From a virus, in IMG/VR virus record IMGVR_UViG_3300027833_000012, positions 112,257 through 176,256 of that record: a stretch of 64,000 bases of DNA. One strand, written 5' to 3'. Each line of letters begins with the position of its first letter. Within the stretch, counting starts at the first letter, position 1. The position numbers and the translations under genes were made by a program. The notes beneath the pieces were generated by a model. It was not told the DNA's origin. It searched no databases and worked only from the letters and a program-made list of their open reading frames with translations. Positions 8,889-18,739 of this stretch are shown piece after piece.

Positions 8889-11509
8889 TAATCTGGTTTT
8901 ATATATGTTATTACTGAACCAGTTAAATCAGTACATTCATCTGGTATACAGTCTAATTCATAAATATCTAATTTAAAATCTATCTTAAGACCTTTTTTTA
9001 ATAGGTCATCACAATCTATGGTTTCTGTAAACGTTACAATATTACCATCAATACTATAGTCTAAACCTAATTCGTTAGCTATCACTTGTAATTCATTCTG
9101 ATAATCCACATTTGTGGGATATAAATCAGGTACTGTTGGGTTGTTAGGTATTGTTTCACCACTATAAAAAATGTTTTCGTAAACTATTTCACAACCAACC
9201 TCAACACTAATACCCCATTCGGTCCTTAAACACTCATTTTCTATAGGTTTAAAGTCTTTAGGTACATTTTCATCTAAAATACTATAAAAGTCAATGTCGG
9301 TGTTAATATCAAGTTCAATTAAGTCTCCAATACAACAACAATCACCAGTTAAACCACTTGGGTTAATTTCACAACCTAATATATCTGGATTGTCATTTAT
9401 ATAACACCAAACATCGGTTTCAATACCACTAGATGGTTTTAATTCTAAATCAATCTCCTTAGTGTTAATGACTAATTTATGATGATTAACATCATATTCG
9501 GTTACTCTATCCTCTAAGTAAAAACCTCTATTATCCTTTTTATCGTAAGAAACCCAAGATTTTTTATTATCTATTATTTTTTCTATTTCAAATTTAGGTG
9601 GTTCAGATATGTAAGTCTCTATATTATCAACCTTTTCACAACTTTTATCAATACTTATTTTATCAATTAATATTGATAAATCAGAACATGAATTATTAAC
9701 CGTTAAGCTAATATTTATTAACCTACCTTTTATTAAAGAAATTATTTCTGGGTCACTTATTGTTAAGTCAAATCTTAACCAACAAGAGCTATACCAATTA
9801 GCTAATAATACTTCTAAATTAGCTTCCTCTTCTTTTGTTTTTGGTGGATTGTTAATTAAATATTGTGTGTAAATATCATTATTTAAAATCTTTATAATTG
9901 AATCACAACTATTACCACTAATCATTAACCCTGTGTTTGGTGAATTACTATTCACATGGTTATATAAATTACCAGTACCAATATTAAATAGATTTTCAGT
10001 ATAAACACTTAGGGTCTGGTTTAATTGTGTGTCAGTCACATCTAAATTCATTGACACATCAAAAGATTCTAACACATCTAAGTAATTTTTACAACTACCA
10101 TTAACTACTACACCTACAGTTATTTTTTCTAACTCAGCTTGTAAGGTATATAAAACTTTTTGAGCACTTCTTAAAAGTTGTGTATATTCAGTTATAGTAT
10201 TAAATGAAATAAACCTATCATAGACATCAAATCCACAATCTTCCTCATACCAACTTACATTACTAGGTTCAGAATTAACCAAACTATTAACATCATCACA
10301 ACCATACACATTAATATTATTACCCCTGGAATTTAACCAAATCTGATATGTTTGTGGTGAAAGTGTTGTTGACCAGGCATTAAGACCATCATCGGTTAAG
10401 CAGTATTTTTTATCACCACACTCTATAACATATGGTGGTATATTTAAATTAAACTCTCTTATTAAACTAGTTAACCTATTTATCTCAACTTCTTTTTCTG
10501 AAATATCTAATAAAATTTGAGTTATTAATACTTGTGTTTTATCATCCACATTACCAGTAATAGCATCTTCTAAATCAGAACAATCGTATTTAAATAAATA
10601 ATCAAACGAAATATTTAAACTACAAGTTTCATTATCATCATATGTAAATTTAGTCCCACTACCATCTTCCGAATTAATTATTATTTTATATGGTTCAAAA
10701 TCACAGTTAATGTCACCACCTGTGTCACCACCTGTGTCATCATCGGTATCACCACCTGTGTCATCATCGGTATCATCAACACCATCTGATAATTTTCTTA
10801 CTTTACAAAATTTACCGTTAACCCCAACTATATCCCAATAAAATTCATAATTATTATAAGTGCTAGTATTGTAATTTGGGTTATCTGAAAAAATTATACT
10901 ATTAGTGATAAAATTAAATTCATTGTAAGATTCACAACAAGTTTGACTAATATCATCATTTACTACAGATTCTTCAAGATTATCATTTAGATTATAGAAT
11001 AATAGTTCTGGGATGTCTGGACACTTAATATCATCATTAGTATCAACTACATAATCTCTAACCCTACATTGTCTTCCTGTCCAATAAAATTCATATATTG
11101 GTTCAGAATTATCAAAATCGAACTCACCTTCATGTATTATACCAGAAAAATCAACTCTTGGTGTATAATTAAACACACTATGTATATTACAACAATATTC
11201 TGTATCAACCCCAACAGCAAGCCCACCAACAATACCTTGGTCTATAGAACTTAAAATTTGTGGTTTAAATTCACATTTTTCAACTTTTTTAGAATTATTA
11301 TTAGAAGTTCCCCACTTACATTTTTGACTATTTATATCAAATTCATAACCAAGAAATTCACAACACATTTTATTTTCATGTGTTGTAATTGGCCCCCCAT
11401 TTGTGTCATATATTGATACTGTACCGTTTGAATTTTCAATAATCTGATAACCAGATTTTAAAAAACTTTCTCTACTAGTACAACCATTATTTAAATCTGA
11501 TTTATTCAT
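8888..11509 (-). CDS. Cysteine-rich giant virion protein with acidic Asp-Thr-Gly repeat
   Basis: This 873-aa protein contains about 35 cysteines, unusually many for a phage structural protein. Its N-terminal 240 residues hold three copies of a CC ... (W/Y) ... C.(V/W).. unit (CCEFLGYEF...CKW; CCNIHSVF...YEFYWTGRQCRVR; CCESYNEF...YEFYWD...FCKVR). A stretch of Asp, Thr and Gly repeats then acts as an apparent linker, encoded by the tandem repeat at 10711-10778. Further on lie helical segments and more Cys-rich parts (GDCCCIGD, ELDCIPDEC). No enzyme motif is seen. Its place downstream of the gpI-like baseplate gene suggests a tail fibre or baseplate appendage. Cys pairs could form disulphides after lysis or bind metal; both are inference. 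Confidence 0.5.
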   Translation of the reverse strand: MNKSDLNNGCTSRESFLKSGYQIIENSNGTVSIYDTNGGPITTHENKMCCEFLGYEFDINSQKCKWGTSNNNSKKVEKCEFKPQILSSIDQGIVGGLAVGVDTEYCCNIHSVFNYTPRVDFSGIIHEGEFDFDNSEPIYEFYWTGRQCRVRDYVVDTNDDIKCPDIPELLFYNLNDNLEESVVNDDISQTCCESYNEFNFITNSIIFSDNPNYNTSTYNNYEFYWDIVGVNGKFCKVRKLSDGVDDTDDDTGGDTDDDTGGDTGGDINCDFEPYKIIINSEDGSGTKFTYDDNETCSLNISFDYLFKYDCSDLEDAITGNVDDKTQVLITQILLDISEKEVEINRLTSLIREFNLNIPPYVIECGDKKYCLTDDGLNAWSTTLSPQTYQIWLNSRGNNINVYGCDDVNSLVNSEPSNVSWYEEDCGFDVYDRFISFNTITEYTQLLRSAQKVLYTLQAELEKITVGVVVNGSCKNYLDVLESFDVSMNLDVTDTQLNQTLSVYTENLFNIGTGNLYNHVNSNSPNTGLMISGNSCDSIIKILNNDIYTQYLINNPPKTKEEEANLEVLLANWYSSCWLRFDLTISDPEIISLIKGRLINISLTVNNSCSDLSILIDKISIDKSCEKVDNIETYISEPPKFEIEKIIDNKKSWVSYDKKDNRGFYLEDRVTEYDVNHHKLVINTKEIDLELKPSSGIETDVWCYINDNPDILGCEINPSGLTGDCCCIGDLIELDINTDIDFYSILDENVPKDFKPIENECLRTEWGISVEVGCEIVYENIFYSGETIPNNPTVPDLYPTNVDYQNELQVIANELGLDYSIDGNIVTFTETIDCDDLLKKGLKIDFKLDIYELDCIPDECTDLTGSVITYIKPD
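10711..10778 (-). repeat. Coding tandem repeat in the Cys-rich protein (24-bp units)
   Basis: Two exact 24-bp units occupy 10725-10748 and 10749-10772, with a shorter partial unit before them and part of one after. They encode alternating Asp-Asp-Thr-Gly-Gly-Asp-Thr residues. In-frame units let copy number change without breaking the gene, so the linker may vary in length between isolates. Confidence 0.8.
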
Positions 11510-11550
11510 TTAATAACCTTTAACTATAATTATATCATAATATACTTTTT

Positions 11551-11558
11551 TATTTATA
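11551..11558 (-). promoter_or_regulatory. TATAAATA box (T4-late-promoter-like) upstream of the 873-aa gene
   Basis: In the 74-bp gap between the gpI-like gene and the 873-aa gene, the minus strand reads TTTATAAATAAAAAAG. It contains the exact T4 late promoter core TATAAATA about 42 bases before the start at 11509. The region is so A+T-rich that chance is a real alternative, and no gp55-type sigma factor is in the window. Confidence 0.25.
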
Positions 11559-11583
11559 AATGTAAAGATATTATCATTTTAAT

Positions 11584-14274
11584 CTATTCGTAAAGACTTT
11601 TTGTATAATCCTTACACCCCACCTCACCTATTGATTTTTTATATATATTTTGGTAAATACTATCAAATGAGTTAGGTATTTGTGCTAACCCTTTTAGATT
11701 AAGTTTACACCCATAACCTTCAACACCAGTGAATGGGTCAGTAATTATTTCTGGTGTTGTATAAAACACTGGACAAAAACAAGAATCAGCTTCACTTACT
11801 ACCCTAGGGTTACCTAACGGGTCAGTAAATTTTAAAAAGATACTATTTAACTCATTTGAATACATATCTGATATTGTATTACCGAATAAAACCCATTGAC
11901 AAGTTAAAAAACAACCACAACCACTATTACCTAAATCCTCATCTAAACCCTTTGAATTACAACAAACATAACCGCTGTTAATTGGGTTAACATCAAAACT
12001 AGGTGTATTATCAATTAATTGGTATTCCGAATGAAGAAAGGGTGTACCATTTGCGTTAGAAATACAACATTCCCTTTCAACATATACAGATGTCTTAGTT
12101 TTATCCGATAATGAACCGTCCATATTATAAAGTTTAGTTTCAAATAAAAATAAATTATCATAATCATCAAAGTCAATTGTATCGAAAGAATCCTCACAAT
12201 TTTTTTCAGAACTACAAGACCTATTATCCTTTATTTTTATAACCAGGGCTGAATCATTAGATGGTGCGTCACAAACACAATTAACTATTTCACATGTTGG
12301 GCAAGGGTCTAGTTCTATTCTGTTATCAAGTAATATCACATCACTTAAATCCACACCCTTTTCATTAACAACATCAACATATATGTTACCAGAATAACCA
12401 TTAATAACACCTTCATTATAATTACTAAATAACCCAACCTCACTATTTGTAACTGTTGTTGCTGTTACAGTAAATGGGTTAAAATTAGGTATTATATTTG
12501 ATAATTGATTTATATATTCTGTACCACCATCATAAGGTCCAACATGTGGGTTATTACCATCTAATATTAATAGACTTGATGACTCACCACCTGTCTCCCT
12601 ATACCATTGTCCACCCTTCTGAAAATACATATCTGATGTGTTTTCGAAAAATTTAGGATAACCTTCTTCATCTACATTATATAAATTAATATTAGTATCT
12701 AAATTATTATTTTCTAAAACTAAATTAAATAAGTCCATATCAATAGGACCCTTAACTTTATAAATATATTCATTGAAATTTATTAAACCATCTGGTGCAC
12801 CAATAAATTTAAAGAAAAATTCTATGACTTTTCTAGTACCCTTAGACTTCCATATCCAGGCTGAATTAAGAACCAACCTTCTCCACATTTCAATATCAGC
12901 CTCATTAGGTGTTAAACCTCTTTTATAACCACTATAAGTTGAAGATGATGTGTTTAAATAAGAATTTAATAAATCGTTATTAGCCATTGATGACACCATA
13001 TTCCAACCAAGTGTTCTACCTAGGTATTTAACTAATTGGTCTGGGGTATTATTCTTTTTATCATAAGTTACTATATTAGAAAAAGAAATCCCATCTATGT
13101 ATTTTTTAACTTCATCAAATTCTCTACCATAAATCTTAAGAGTTTTATTCATTTTTTGACCAGAAGCTTCATCACCAGAAACATCTATGGTAGGAATTGT
13201 ATCAAAATCTGATATTGATTGTGAAGTAAAAAATCTAGCTACCAAATTACTTTGGATTTCATCTTTACTTTCACTAATTTTTAATAATTCTGTAACATAT
13301 TCTACATATTGTTCAGTATTAAAATCAATATTATAACCATCACTAACTGGCCAAGTAAGTGTTTTAGTTCTATTAATTATTAAACCATCATCAGTTTCAG
13401 TCTTATAATTATAAGTCGATGTGAATATAGGGTTTATTAATCTATTTAATAAATTAGATTCAAATTTACTTAACGAGTTAAAGAAACTTTCATATAGAAT
13501 TTCGTTTGGTTTTATATGGTAAGTTTCATTTGTTGTTGGCTCTGTAATATCAAAAGGGTTTCCTTCTACCTCAAAATAAATAAAATCATCAATTAAATTA
13601 TTTGAACCAGTGAAACCTATTACATTAAAATCACCTAATTCTGTTGATATAACATAACTAAGAGAATTAATACTTAAATTCCTTAAATTATTACTCTCAT
13701 TAAAAGTGTTTATAATTGTACCGTTTTTTTGAAAATTAATACCAAATTTATTATCTATAAAATTTGTATCTACTTTAAATGTGGATTTATTTAAAACATC
13801 ATCATAAGTGTAATCTAACACTGTTGGACCCACCATAGTTCTTATATTAGTACTCCTAGTTGGTTTTATATAAAGTGATGCTGGCCAATTCGTAATTATA
13901 TTTTCAAGATTAACTCTTATAAATTCAGTAGCTGAACCAAAATAAGCGAATTTAGATAAATCAGTTTTATCGATATTAATATCTACATTAATATTATTAC
14001 TTAATAATGTCTTAGAAGTATTGTTAGTTAATTTTAAACCCTGTAAAGTGTAAAAATCACTATATTTTTTAGTATCATAAACTTTCGATGTTCTACCATC
14101 AAAATTTGTGGTAGTTACAAAGTTATTTAACGTGAATGTCGAATTTGCTCCACCATCACCTGTAGTTTGTTGATTACCAACTAAATCATCACTAAAGTTT
14201 CTATACTCAATACCATCATTGTAAAATTTTCTTTGAGCGTAACCTATTACCTTTATTCTTTCGTTTTCAGCCAT
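11584..14274 (-). CDS. Baseplate wedge protein with tail protein I-like region
   Basis: This 896-aa protein contains, at about residues 415-500, the pattern LGRTLGWN...LNSYL... RRLVLNSAWIWKSKGT RKVIEFFFKFIGAP. It resembles the core of P2 gpI-type baseplate proteins, in which a helical block ends in 'KGT..A....l...G'. The P2 order W-J-I is echoed here: gp25/W at 25546, J at 25145, then this gene further along the same strand. The N-terminal 400 residues are beta-rich. The C-terminal 250 residues hold Cys clusters (CPTCEIVNCVC, ECCISN, VCCNSKG, GCGCFLTC) like those of the next gene. It would connect the wedge to the fibres. The gpI link is by motif and gene order, not alignment. Confidence 0.55.
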   Translation of the reverse strand: MAENERIKVIGYAQRKFYNDGIEYRNFSDDLVGNQQTTGDGGANSTFTLNNFVTTTNFDGRTSKVYDTKKYSDFYTLQGLKLTNNTSKTLLSNNINVDINIDKTDLSKFAYFGSATEFIRVNLENIITNWPASLYIKPTRSTNIRTMVGPTVLDYTYDDVLNKSTFKVDTNFIDNKFGINFQKNGTIINTFNESNNLRNLSINSLSYVISTELGDFNVIGFTGSNNLIDDFIYFEVEGNPFDITEPTTNETYHIKPNEILYESFFNSLSKFESNLLNRLINPIFTSTYNYKTETDDGLIINRTKTLTWPVSDGYNIDFNTEQYVEYVTELLKISESKDEIQSNLVARFFTSQSISDFDTIPTIDVSGDEASGQKMNKTLKIYGREFDEVKKYIDGISFSNIVTYDKKNNTPDQLVKYLGRTLGWNMVSSMANNDLLNSYLNTSSSTYSGYKRGLTPNEADIEMWRRLVLNSAWIWKSKGTRKVIEFFFKFIGAPDGLINFNEYIYKVKGPIDMDLFNLVLENNNLDTNINLYNVDEEGYPKFFENTSDMYFQKGGQWYRETGGESSSLLILDGNNPHVGPYDGGTEYINQLSNIIPNFNPFTVTATTVTNSEVGLFSNYNEGVINGYSGNIYVDVVNEKGVDLSDVILLDNRIELDPCPTCEIVNCVCDAPSNDSALVIKIKDNRSCSSEKNCEDSFDTIDFDDYDNLFLFETKLYNMDGSLSDKTKTSVYVERECCISNANGTPFLHSEYQLIDNTPSFDVNPINSGYVCCNSKGLDEDLGNSGCGCFLTCQWVLFGNTISDMYSNELNSIFLKFTDPLGNPRVVSEADSCFCPVFYTTPEIITDPFTGVEGYGCKLNLKGLAQIPNSFDSIYQNIYKKSIGEVGCKDYTKSLYE

Positions 14275-14276
14275 TT

Positions 14277-15188
14277 TTATACGTTTGCTATGTCATCGAA
14301 TCCTTTTGAAAAATCAATATTATTTAATCTATTCTCTTTAACCTCATAAAGTGGTTTACCTGAGAACCTATCCTTAATTTCAAATAAATTATGTTGTTTA
14401 TAAATATCATCATTAAAGTTATATAACGTATAAATACCATCTTCAAGACTTTTTGTTTGATTACCGAATAAACCAATAGCTAATGATTCAATATCATAAT
14501 CAACCAATTCAACTTCAAGCATGAATGGTGTGAAGAATGTGTTAGTTATTATAACCTCTTGATTAGGTGAACCTATAAATGGTAACACATTAGGAGTTAC
14601 ATTAGTAGGTGATGAAGGTGATACTGTACAAAAAACCAAACTTGAGTTATCGTTAAATCTATATCTAATAGCTTTTTGATTAGTATTAGTTAGATTTTGA
14701 TTAACTGGTTCTGACCTGTTATTAGATGTTACGATTTTAAAGAAATTTTGTAATTTACGCTCTTTAACACTCGCATCCGTATTAATATACTCAATCCTAT
14801 ACCCTATTAAATTATTATTCTCAAATTTATCAACAAATTGTGATACATTTGGGTCAGAAACATCGAATAATAACCCTTTCACATCTGGAAATGCTGATAA
14901 TACACCACAATCAACGATTTTAGTTCTCATTTCAACTGGTTTAAACATTATAGAATAAATACCCTTATTACTAAATAAATCTACTGGTAATTTAAGGGTG
15001 TATAAACCACCAAATATTTCAAAACTACTAGATGTGTTATTTGGGTTGTTTATTGGTACTAAATTCCGTGAATCTAATTTAAAAACATTAGTATTACTAG
15101 TTTCTCTATTTTCAGAATAGAAAACTGTAATATCAACGTCTGAAGGTGCCATATCTGCTGGTCTTATTGTTCCGTAAGTTCCACTCAT
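14277..15188 (-). CDS. Structural protein of the baseplate cluster, unknown
   Basis: This 303-aa protein starts MSGTYGTIRPADMAPSDVDI. It is beta-rich, with no cysteine cluster and no enzymatic motif. It lies one base-pair gap from the 41-aa gene and two bases before the gpI-like gene, inside a tightly packed run of structural genes. A region around residues 65-110 (YTLKLPVDLFSNKGIYSIMF) resembles the beta-sandwich domains that recur in neighbouring proteins. A wedge or fibre-attachment role is inferred from context only. Confidence 0.45.
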   Translation of the reverse strand: MSGTYGTIRPADMAPSDVDITVFYSENRETSNTNVFKLDSRNLVPINNPNNTSSSFEIFGGLYTLKLPVDLFSNKGIYSIMFKPVEMRTKIVDCGVLSAFPDVKGLLFDVSDPNVSQFVDKFENNNLIGYRIEYINTDASVKERKLQNFFKIVTSNNRSEPVNQNLTNTNQKAIRYRFNDNSSLVFCTVSPSSPTNVTPNVLPFIGSPNQEVIITNTFFTPFMLEVELVDYDIESLAIGLFGNQTKSLEDGIYTLYNFNDDIYKQHNLFEIKDRFSGKPLYEVKENRLNNIDFSKGFDDIANV

Positions 15189-15189
15189 A

Positions 15190-15315
15190 TTATTTCTTTT
15201 TTATTGCATTATAAATTATATCCAACTCATATTCACTCAGAGTGGATAATGTATTTAAAGATATGTTTAAATACTTAAATAGTACATACCTTTTATTGTA
15301 ATTTTCTTCAATCAT
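15190..15315 (-). CDS. 41-aa protein translationally coupled between structural genes
   Basis: A short frame begins at 15315, where the ATG overlaps the TGA of the 284-aa gene upstream (ATGA overlap). It ends at 15190, two bases before the next start at 15188. The product (MIEENYNKRYVLFKYLNISL...) is 41 aa, predicted helical, basic at its end (NAIKKK). It fills the only otherwise empty 120-bp gap in this packed cluster. The ATGA overlap and perfect fit argue that it is a real gene despite its size. The pattern of a short helical protein with a 'lS..E.d.IYnai' end suggests a protein-interaction peptide. Function unknown. Confidence 0.6.
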   Translation of the reverse strand: MIEENYNKRYVLFKYLNISLNTLSTLSEYELDIIYNAIKKK

Positions 15316-16166
15316 TTTATTATTTTATAAGAACCATTACCGTAATTAATTAACTCACCCATATTGGTTATTTCTGATAATTGTAAGTGAGATTGTAATA
15401 TTGTTGTCCTACCTCTATCTATAAATACATCACTTTCAACTTCTGGTGTACTTGTCACTCCTAATAAGTATTCTTCCTTAATACTTGCTGATAATGATGA
15501 GTTTGTTATATTAAAACCTTGAGCGTGATAATACATTTGAGTTAATGGTATGGTGAATTCACCATAATCATTATTAACTGACCTTAATGTATCATTAAAG
15601 GTTTTAAATAATATACCAGTACTTTGCGTTTCTAAACCTATTGTTGGGTCAGAACTGTCAACATCTTCAGTATAAATTATAGGGTTTAGGTTGTTATTAG
15701 ATATTACCCTTGAAACCCCATCAATATTATCTGATTTATAATCAATATAAACCTCTTTAGTGACATCAAAACCAACTTTGTATGTATTATCCTTATCATA
15801 CGATTTAACTAAGTCTAATCTATCCTCTGTAAAGCCAGAGATACTTGAACCTTCAATGAAATAATCAGATAAATCTTTTTCAGGGTCTCTAATTATATGT
15901 TGATTTGAATTTTGAGGTGGAAACTCACCACCCACCATAAAATTAAATATCTGATTATTTGATTGTAACTTATCTATTAATATCGAATAATTTGGTTGTG
16001 TATTATTTCTCTCAATGAATGGTAAATCAGTCATTATACCCATATCATCAGAATCCTGTGTTATGAATAAATTTATATGAAAATTATCAACCGTTAATTC
16101 ACCCCAATTTTCTTGAACCCTACTAGTGTAATCATCTAATGATATTTTTCTTTTTATAACTTCCAT
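15312..16166 (-). CDS. Structural protein of the baseplate cluster, unknown (284 aa)
   Basis: This 284-aa protein begins MEVIKRKISLDDYTSRVQEN and has no recognised domain. It reads as an acidic alpha/beta structural protein. A conserved-looking stretch near residue 210 (GEFTIPLTQMYYHAQGFNIT) resembles a beta-barrel turn. The start shares one base with the upstream stop (TAATG arrangement), and its own stop overlaps the 41-aa gene start. These junctions indicate strict co-translation within the baseplate operon. No membrane or secretion signal is present. Confidence 0.45.
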   Translation of the reverse strand: MEVIKRKISLDDYTSRVQENWGELTVDNFHINLFITQDSDDMGIMTDLPFIERNNTQPNYSILIDKLQSNNQIFNFMVGGEFPPQNSNQHIIRDPEKDLSDYFIEGSSISGFTEDRLDLVKSYDKDNTYKVGFDVTKEVYIDYKSDNIDGVSRVISNNNLNPIIYTEDVDSSDPTIGLETQSTGILFKTFNDTLRSVNNDYGEFTIPLTQMYYHAQGFNITNSSLSASIKEEYLLGVTSTPEVESDVFIDRGRTTILQSHLQLSEITNMGELINYGNGSYKIIK

Positions 16167-17020
16167 TATGTTGCGTTTATTTCATATAAGTTTATTGTAT
16201 ACTCATTGGTATTTATCTGAACATTACCATCAGAATACTGATTATCAATTCTATAATAATAACCATCATCATCTCTACTTAATATATACTTTGTATGTAG
16301 GTTATTTTTTAAATTTGTACCAGAAGTAGTTCTAGCTAATTCATCAACACTTAAATTTGGATTGTTGGTGGACATAAATTTAGTTGTCTTACCAGTCTTT
16401 GCATTAGCAAAAGATGCCCTCATAAACATTTCTTTAGGTACTGTTGGGATTACCTCATCTTTAAAGTAATATAAACTAAAACCCTCACCATTCATTTCTC
16501 TATTTATCAAATTATTACCTAACACGAATCTAACATCATAAGTATTAGGTTCTGGCACCGTACCATTTTGTTTATATTCATTAAGTGTAAATTTAGGGAA
16601 AATTGTTATGAAAAATAACAACCTTTGTGTAGAGTTGATATCAGTATCATAAAAATCTAACCTTAAAAATGATTTAACAAATTTATTCTTTTTAAATTTA
16701 AAATCATCATAATCAAAAGTTAATTCACTCCAATAAGTTGTTGGGTTATAACCACCAGAATCATTCAAAAACTTTAAATTATAATTTAATGAACTTATTA
16801 TTGACCCCGTATCAATATTCTTAGGTAAAAACTTTACCTTTTCGTAATCTAATATTTGGTTTATCGATTTTTCTAATTCAACATCAACAAATTTAGTATT
16901 AATAATATCAGACTTAGCGACAATATCTGGTGTATGATTTATTGGGATATTTAAATCCATACCATTAATATTATTTTTATTTGGTTTTAAAATTTTATAT
17001 TTATTAACACGCATCTCCAT
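16166..17020 (-). CDS. Structural protein of the baseplate cluster, unknown (284 aa)
   Basis: This 284-aa protein begins MEMRVNKYKILKPNKNNING. It is beta-rich with a basic N-terminus. Residues 90-130 (YWSELTFDYDDFKFKKNKFV KSFLRLDFYD and onward) and 145-215 look like a folded sandwich. It overlaps the end of the 577-aa gene by 17 bases, and the next gene by one base. It has the same length as its downstream neighbour, but the sequences do not align, so I do not call them paralogues. A role in the baseplate periphery is inferred from position. Confidence 0.45.
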   Translation of the reverse strand: MEMRVNKYKILKPNKNNINGMDLNIPINHTPDIVAKSDIINTKFVDVELEKSINQILDYEKVKFLPKNIDTGSIISSLNYNLKFLNDSGGYNPTTYWSELTFDYDDFKFKKNKFVKSFLRLDFYDTDINSTQRLLFFITIFPKFTLNEYKQNGTVPEPNTYDVRFVLGNNLINREMNGEGFSLYYFKDEVIPTVPKEMFMRASFANAKTGKTTKFMSTNNPNLSVDELARTTSGTNLKNNLHTKYILSRDDDGYYYRIDNQYSDGNVQINTNEYTINLYEINAT

Positions 17021-18737
17021 CTGATTTTACTATAAACTTATCTGTAACCCCATCACCTATAGGGTCCTTTGGTGAAAAATTATCCTCACTTGCAATACCA
17101 CTGTAATAAAGGTCATATACTCCAAACGGGTCTTGTCTTTTTGTACCAAAACATAAATATTTATGTATATAGTGATTTCCGTTGGTAAATGGGTAATCTA
17201 AGAAATCCCCCTCACCATCATAAACACCTATATCTAATAAATCTCTCCATAAAAATCTACCATCACCAATATTTTCAGCATACTCAGGAATACCAGAAGT
17301 ATTAGAGTCACCTTGTTCTATATAAAGTGAATATTCCCTTATCTTAACCAAATGATGTGGTTTGTATAAATAACCTTCCCTTCTTGGTCCCTCAGCTAAA
17401 CCAGTATATTTAGTTTCTCTATCCTTTGTGTTTACTCTATGTAATACATCTGATAGTATTTTTTCCCTTAACTCTAATTTATTATATTCAACAACATCAC
17501 CATAAAATTCATCAAAATTGTTATTTATTCCGTCCTCTAATGGTGTTTGAGATGTGAAATAATCTGGGTCATTTACTGGTCCATCATGTATTCTTCTTAC
17601 ATTAGAAATATCATCACTTAAATTTCCAGGTGAAAATTCTAAATCAAAACCAGATTTAATATTAGTAAACATTTCATCATTACCAGTCTTAATTAATGTT
17701 AAGTATAATTCACTAAGTGGTCTACCTAAATTATCCACTAAACCGCTAATATCTATATCTTCAGTAAATGTTAATTGATAATTAGTATCTTTAAATATAT
17801 TTTTACTAAATGCTAATGGATAAATTTCGTAATTATCTTGATTTAATATTAATTTCTTAAATTTTCTAACATAATAATCAGACTCTTGATTGTTAACCAA
17901 CCTCTTAACTCTACCGTTTGAAAAATTAATACCAGTAGGTACCGTACTTGGGTCTATGTTTATTACGAAATAAATATTTTTATAATCCCCATTATCTAAC
18001 CCTAACTTAGTAACCGTAAAATCACCATTATAATTTTGGTTAGGCATATTACTTAATCTAACTTTATCACCGTTATTAAGTCCATGATAAGTTGATGTTC
18101 CAAGAGCTACCATAGGTACTGAACCCACATTTACTATTTCAGCCTCTGTGATTAATAAACCACCATTAACAATTACATGTGAATCATCTGAATCATATGG
18201 GTACGTAATTGTAACATCCCAATTTTTCTTAACATTAGAATTTAAATCAAATCTAGCTCTAGTTGGTTCTAAATCATAATATTCACATAAAACTGATTTA
18301 GTTAAGTCTGGGTCGTAAAACCCAAACCAACCATCAATCTCTTTTAAATGGTAATTTAATGACTCTTTAAAATTAAATTCTATCTCACCTGTAAAATCAC
18401 CATCATATGGGTTTTCTAAAAATATTGGGTCGTTAAGTGTTTCTAAAGCATTACCATTTTTTGGTATGATTGAATCACCGAAAGTACCTAAATTTTTATT
18501 ACCCCTCATATTATATAATACGTTACTAAATAATGGGCTTAATGTAAAAGTTAATCTATAACTTTTAGAATCTTGACGCTCTTTATTAAATTGCTCACCA
18601 ACATTTAAAACTTTATTAATATCACTTAATGGTATATCCCTTCTATCATCACTAATATCAACCCTAACATAATTATTAACATTAACATCACCCTTAGAAC
18701 GCTCACTCTTTAAAACATATTTATATCTTTTACTCAT
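17004..18737 (-). CDS. Structural protein of the baseplate cluster, unknown (577 aa)
   Basis: This 577-aa protein begins MSKRYKYVLKSERSKGDVNV. It is mixed alpha/beta, with a beta-barrel-like stretch around residues 200-280 (YHGLNNGDKVRLSN, YNGDFTVTKLG) resembling small adaptor domains in tail proteins. The C-terminal 100 residues are Tyr/Gly-rich (RFLWRDLLDIGVYDGEG, FGVYDLYYSG). It starts two bases after the SprB-repeat giant ends and overlaps the following gene by 17 bases. No enzymatic motif was found. A baseplate or fibre-network component is the best inference. Confidence 0.45.
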   Translation of the reverse strand: MSKRYKYVLKSERSKGDVNVNNYVRVDISDDRRDIPLSDINKVLNVGEQFNKERQDSKSYRLTFTLSPLFSNVLYNMRGNKNLGTFGDSIIPKNGNALETLNDPIFLENPYDGDFTGEIEFNFKESLNYHLKEIDGWFGFYDPDLTKSVLCEYYDLEPTRARFDLNSNVKKNWDVTITYPYDSDDSHVIVNGGLLITEAEIVNVGSVPMVALGTSTYHGLNNGDKVRLSNMPNQNYNGDFTVTKLGLDNGDYKNIYFVINIDPSTVPTGINFSNGRVKRLVNNQESDYYVRKFKKLILNQDNYEIYPLAFSKNIFKDTNYQLTFTEDIDISGLVDNLGRPLSELYLTLIKTGNDEMFTNIKSGFDLEFSPGNLSDDISNVRRIHDGPVNDPDYFTSQTPLEDGINNNFDEFYGDVVEYNKLELREKILSDVLHRVNTKDRETKYTGLAEGPRREGYLYKPHHLVKIREYSLYIEQGDSNTSGIPEYAENIGDGRFLWRDLLDIGVYDGEGDFLDYPFTNGNHYIHKYLCFGTKRQDPFGVYDLYYSGIASEDNFSPKDPIGDGVTDKFIVKSDGDAC

Positions 18738-18739
18738 AA

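Noticed and set aside
15312-17020. The two 284-aa proteins as a duplicated pair
   Set aside because: Equal length appears to be coincidence; I found no shared motif between them on reading.
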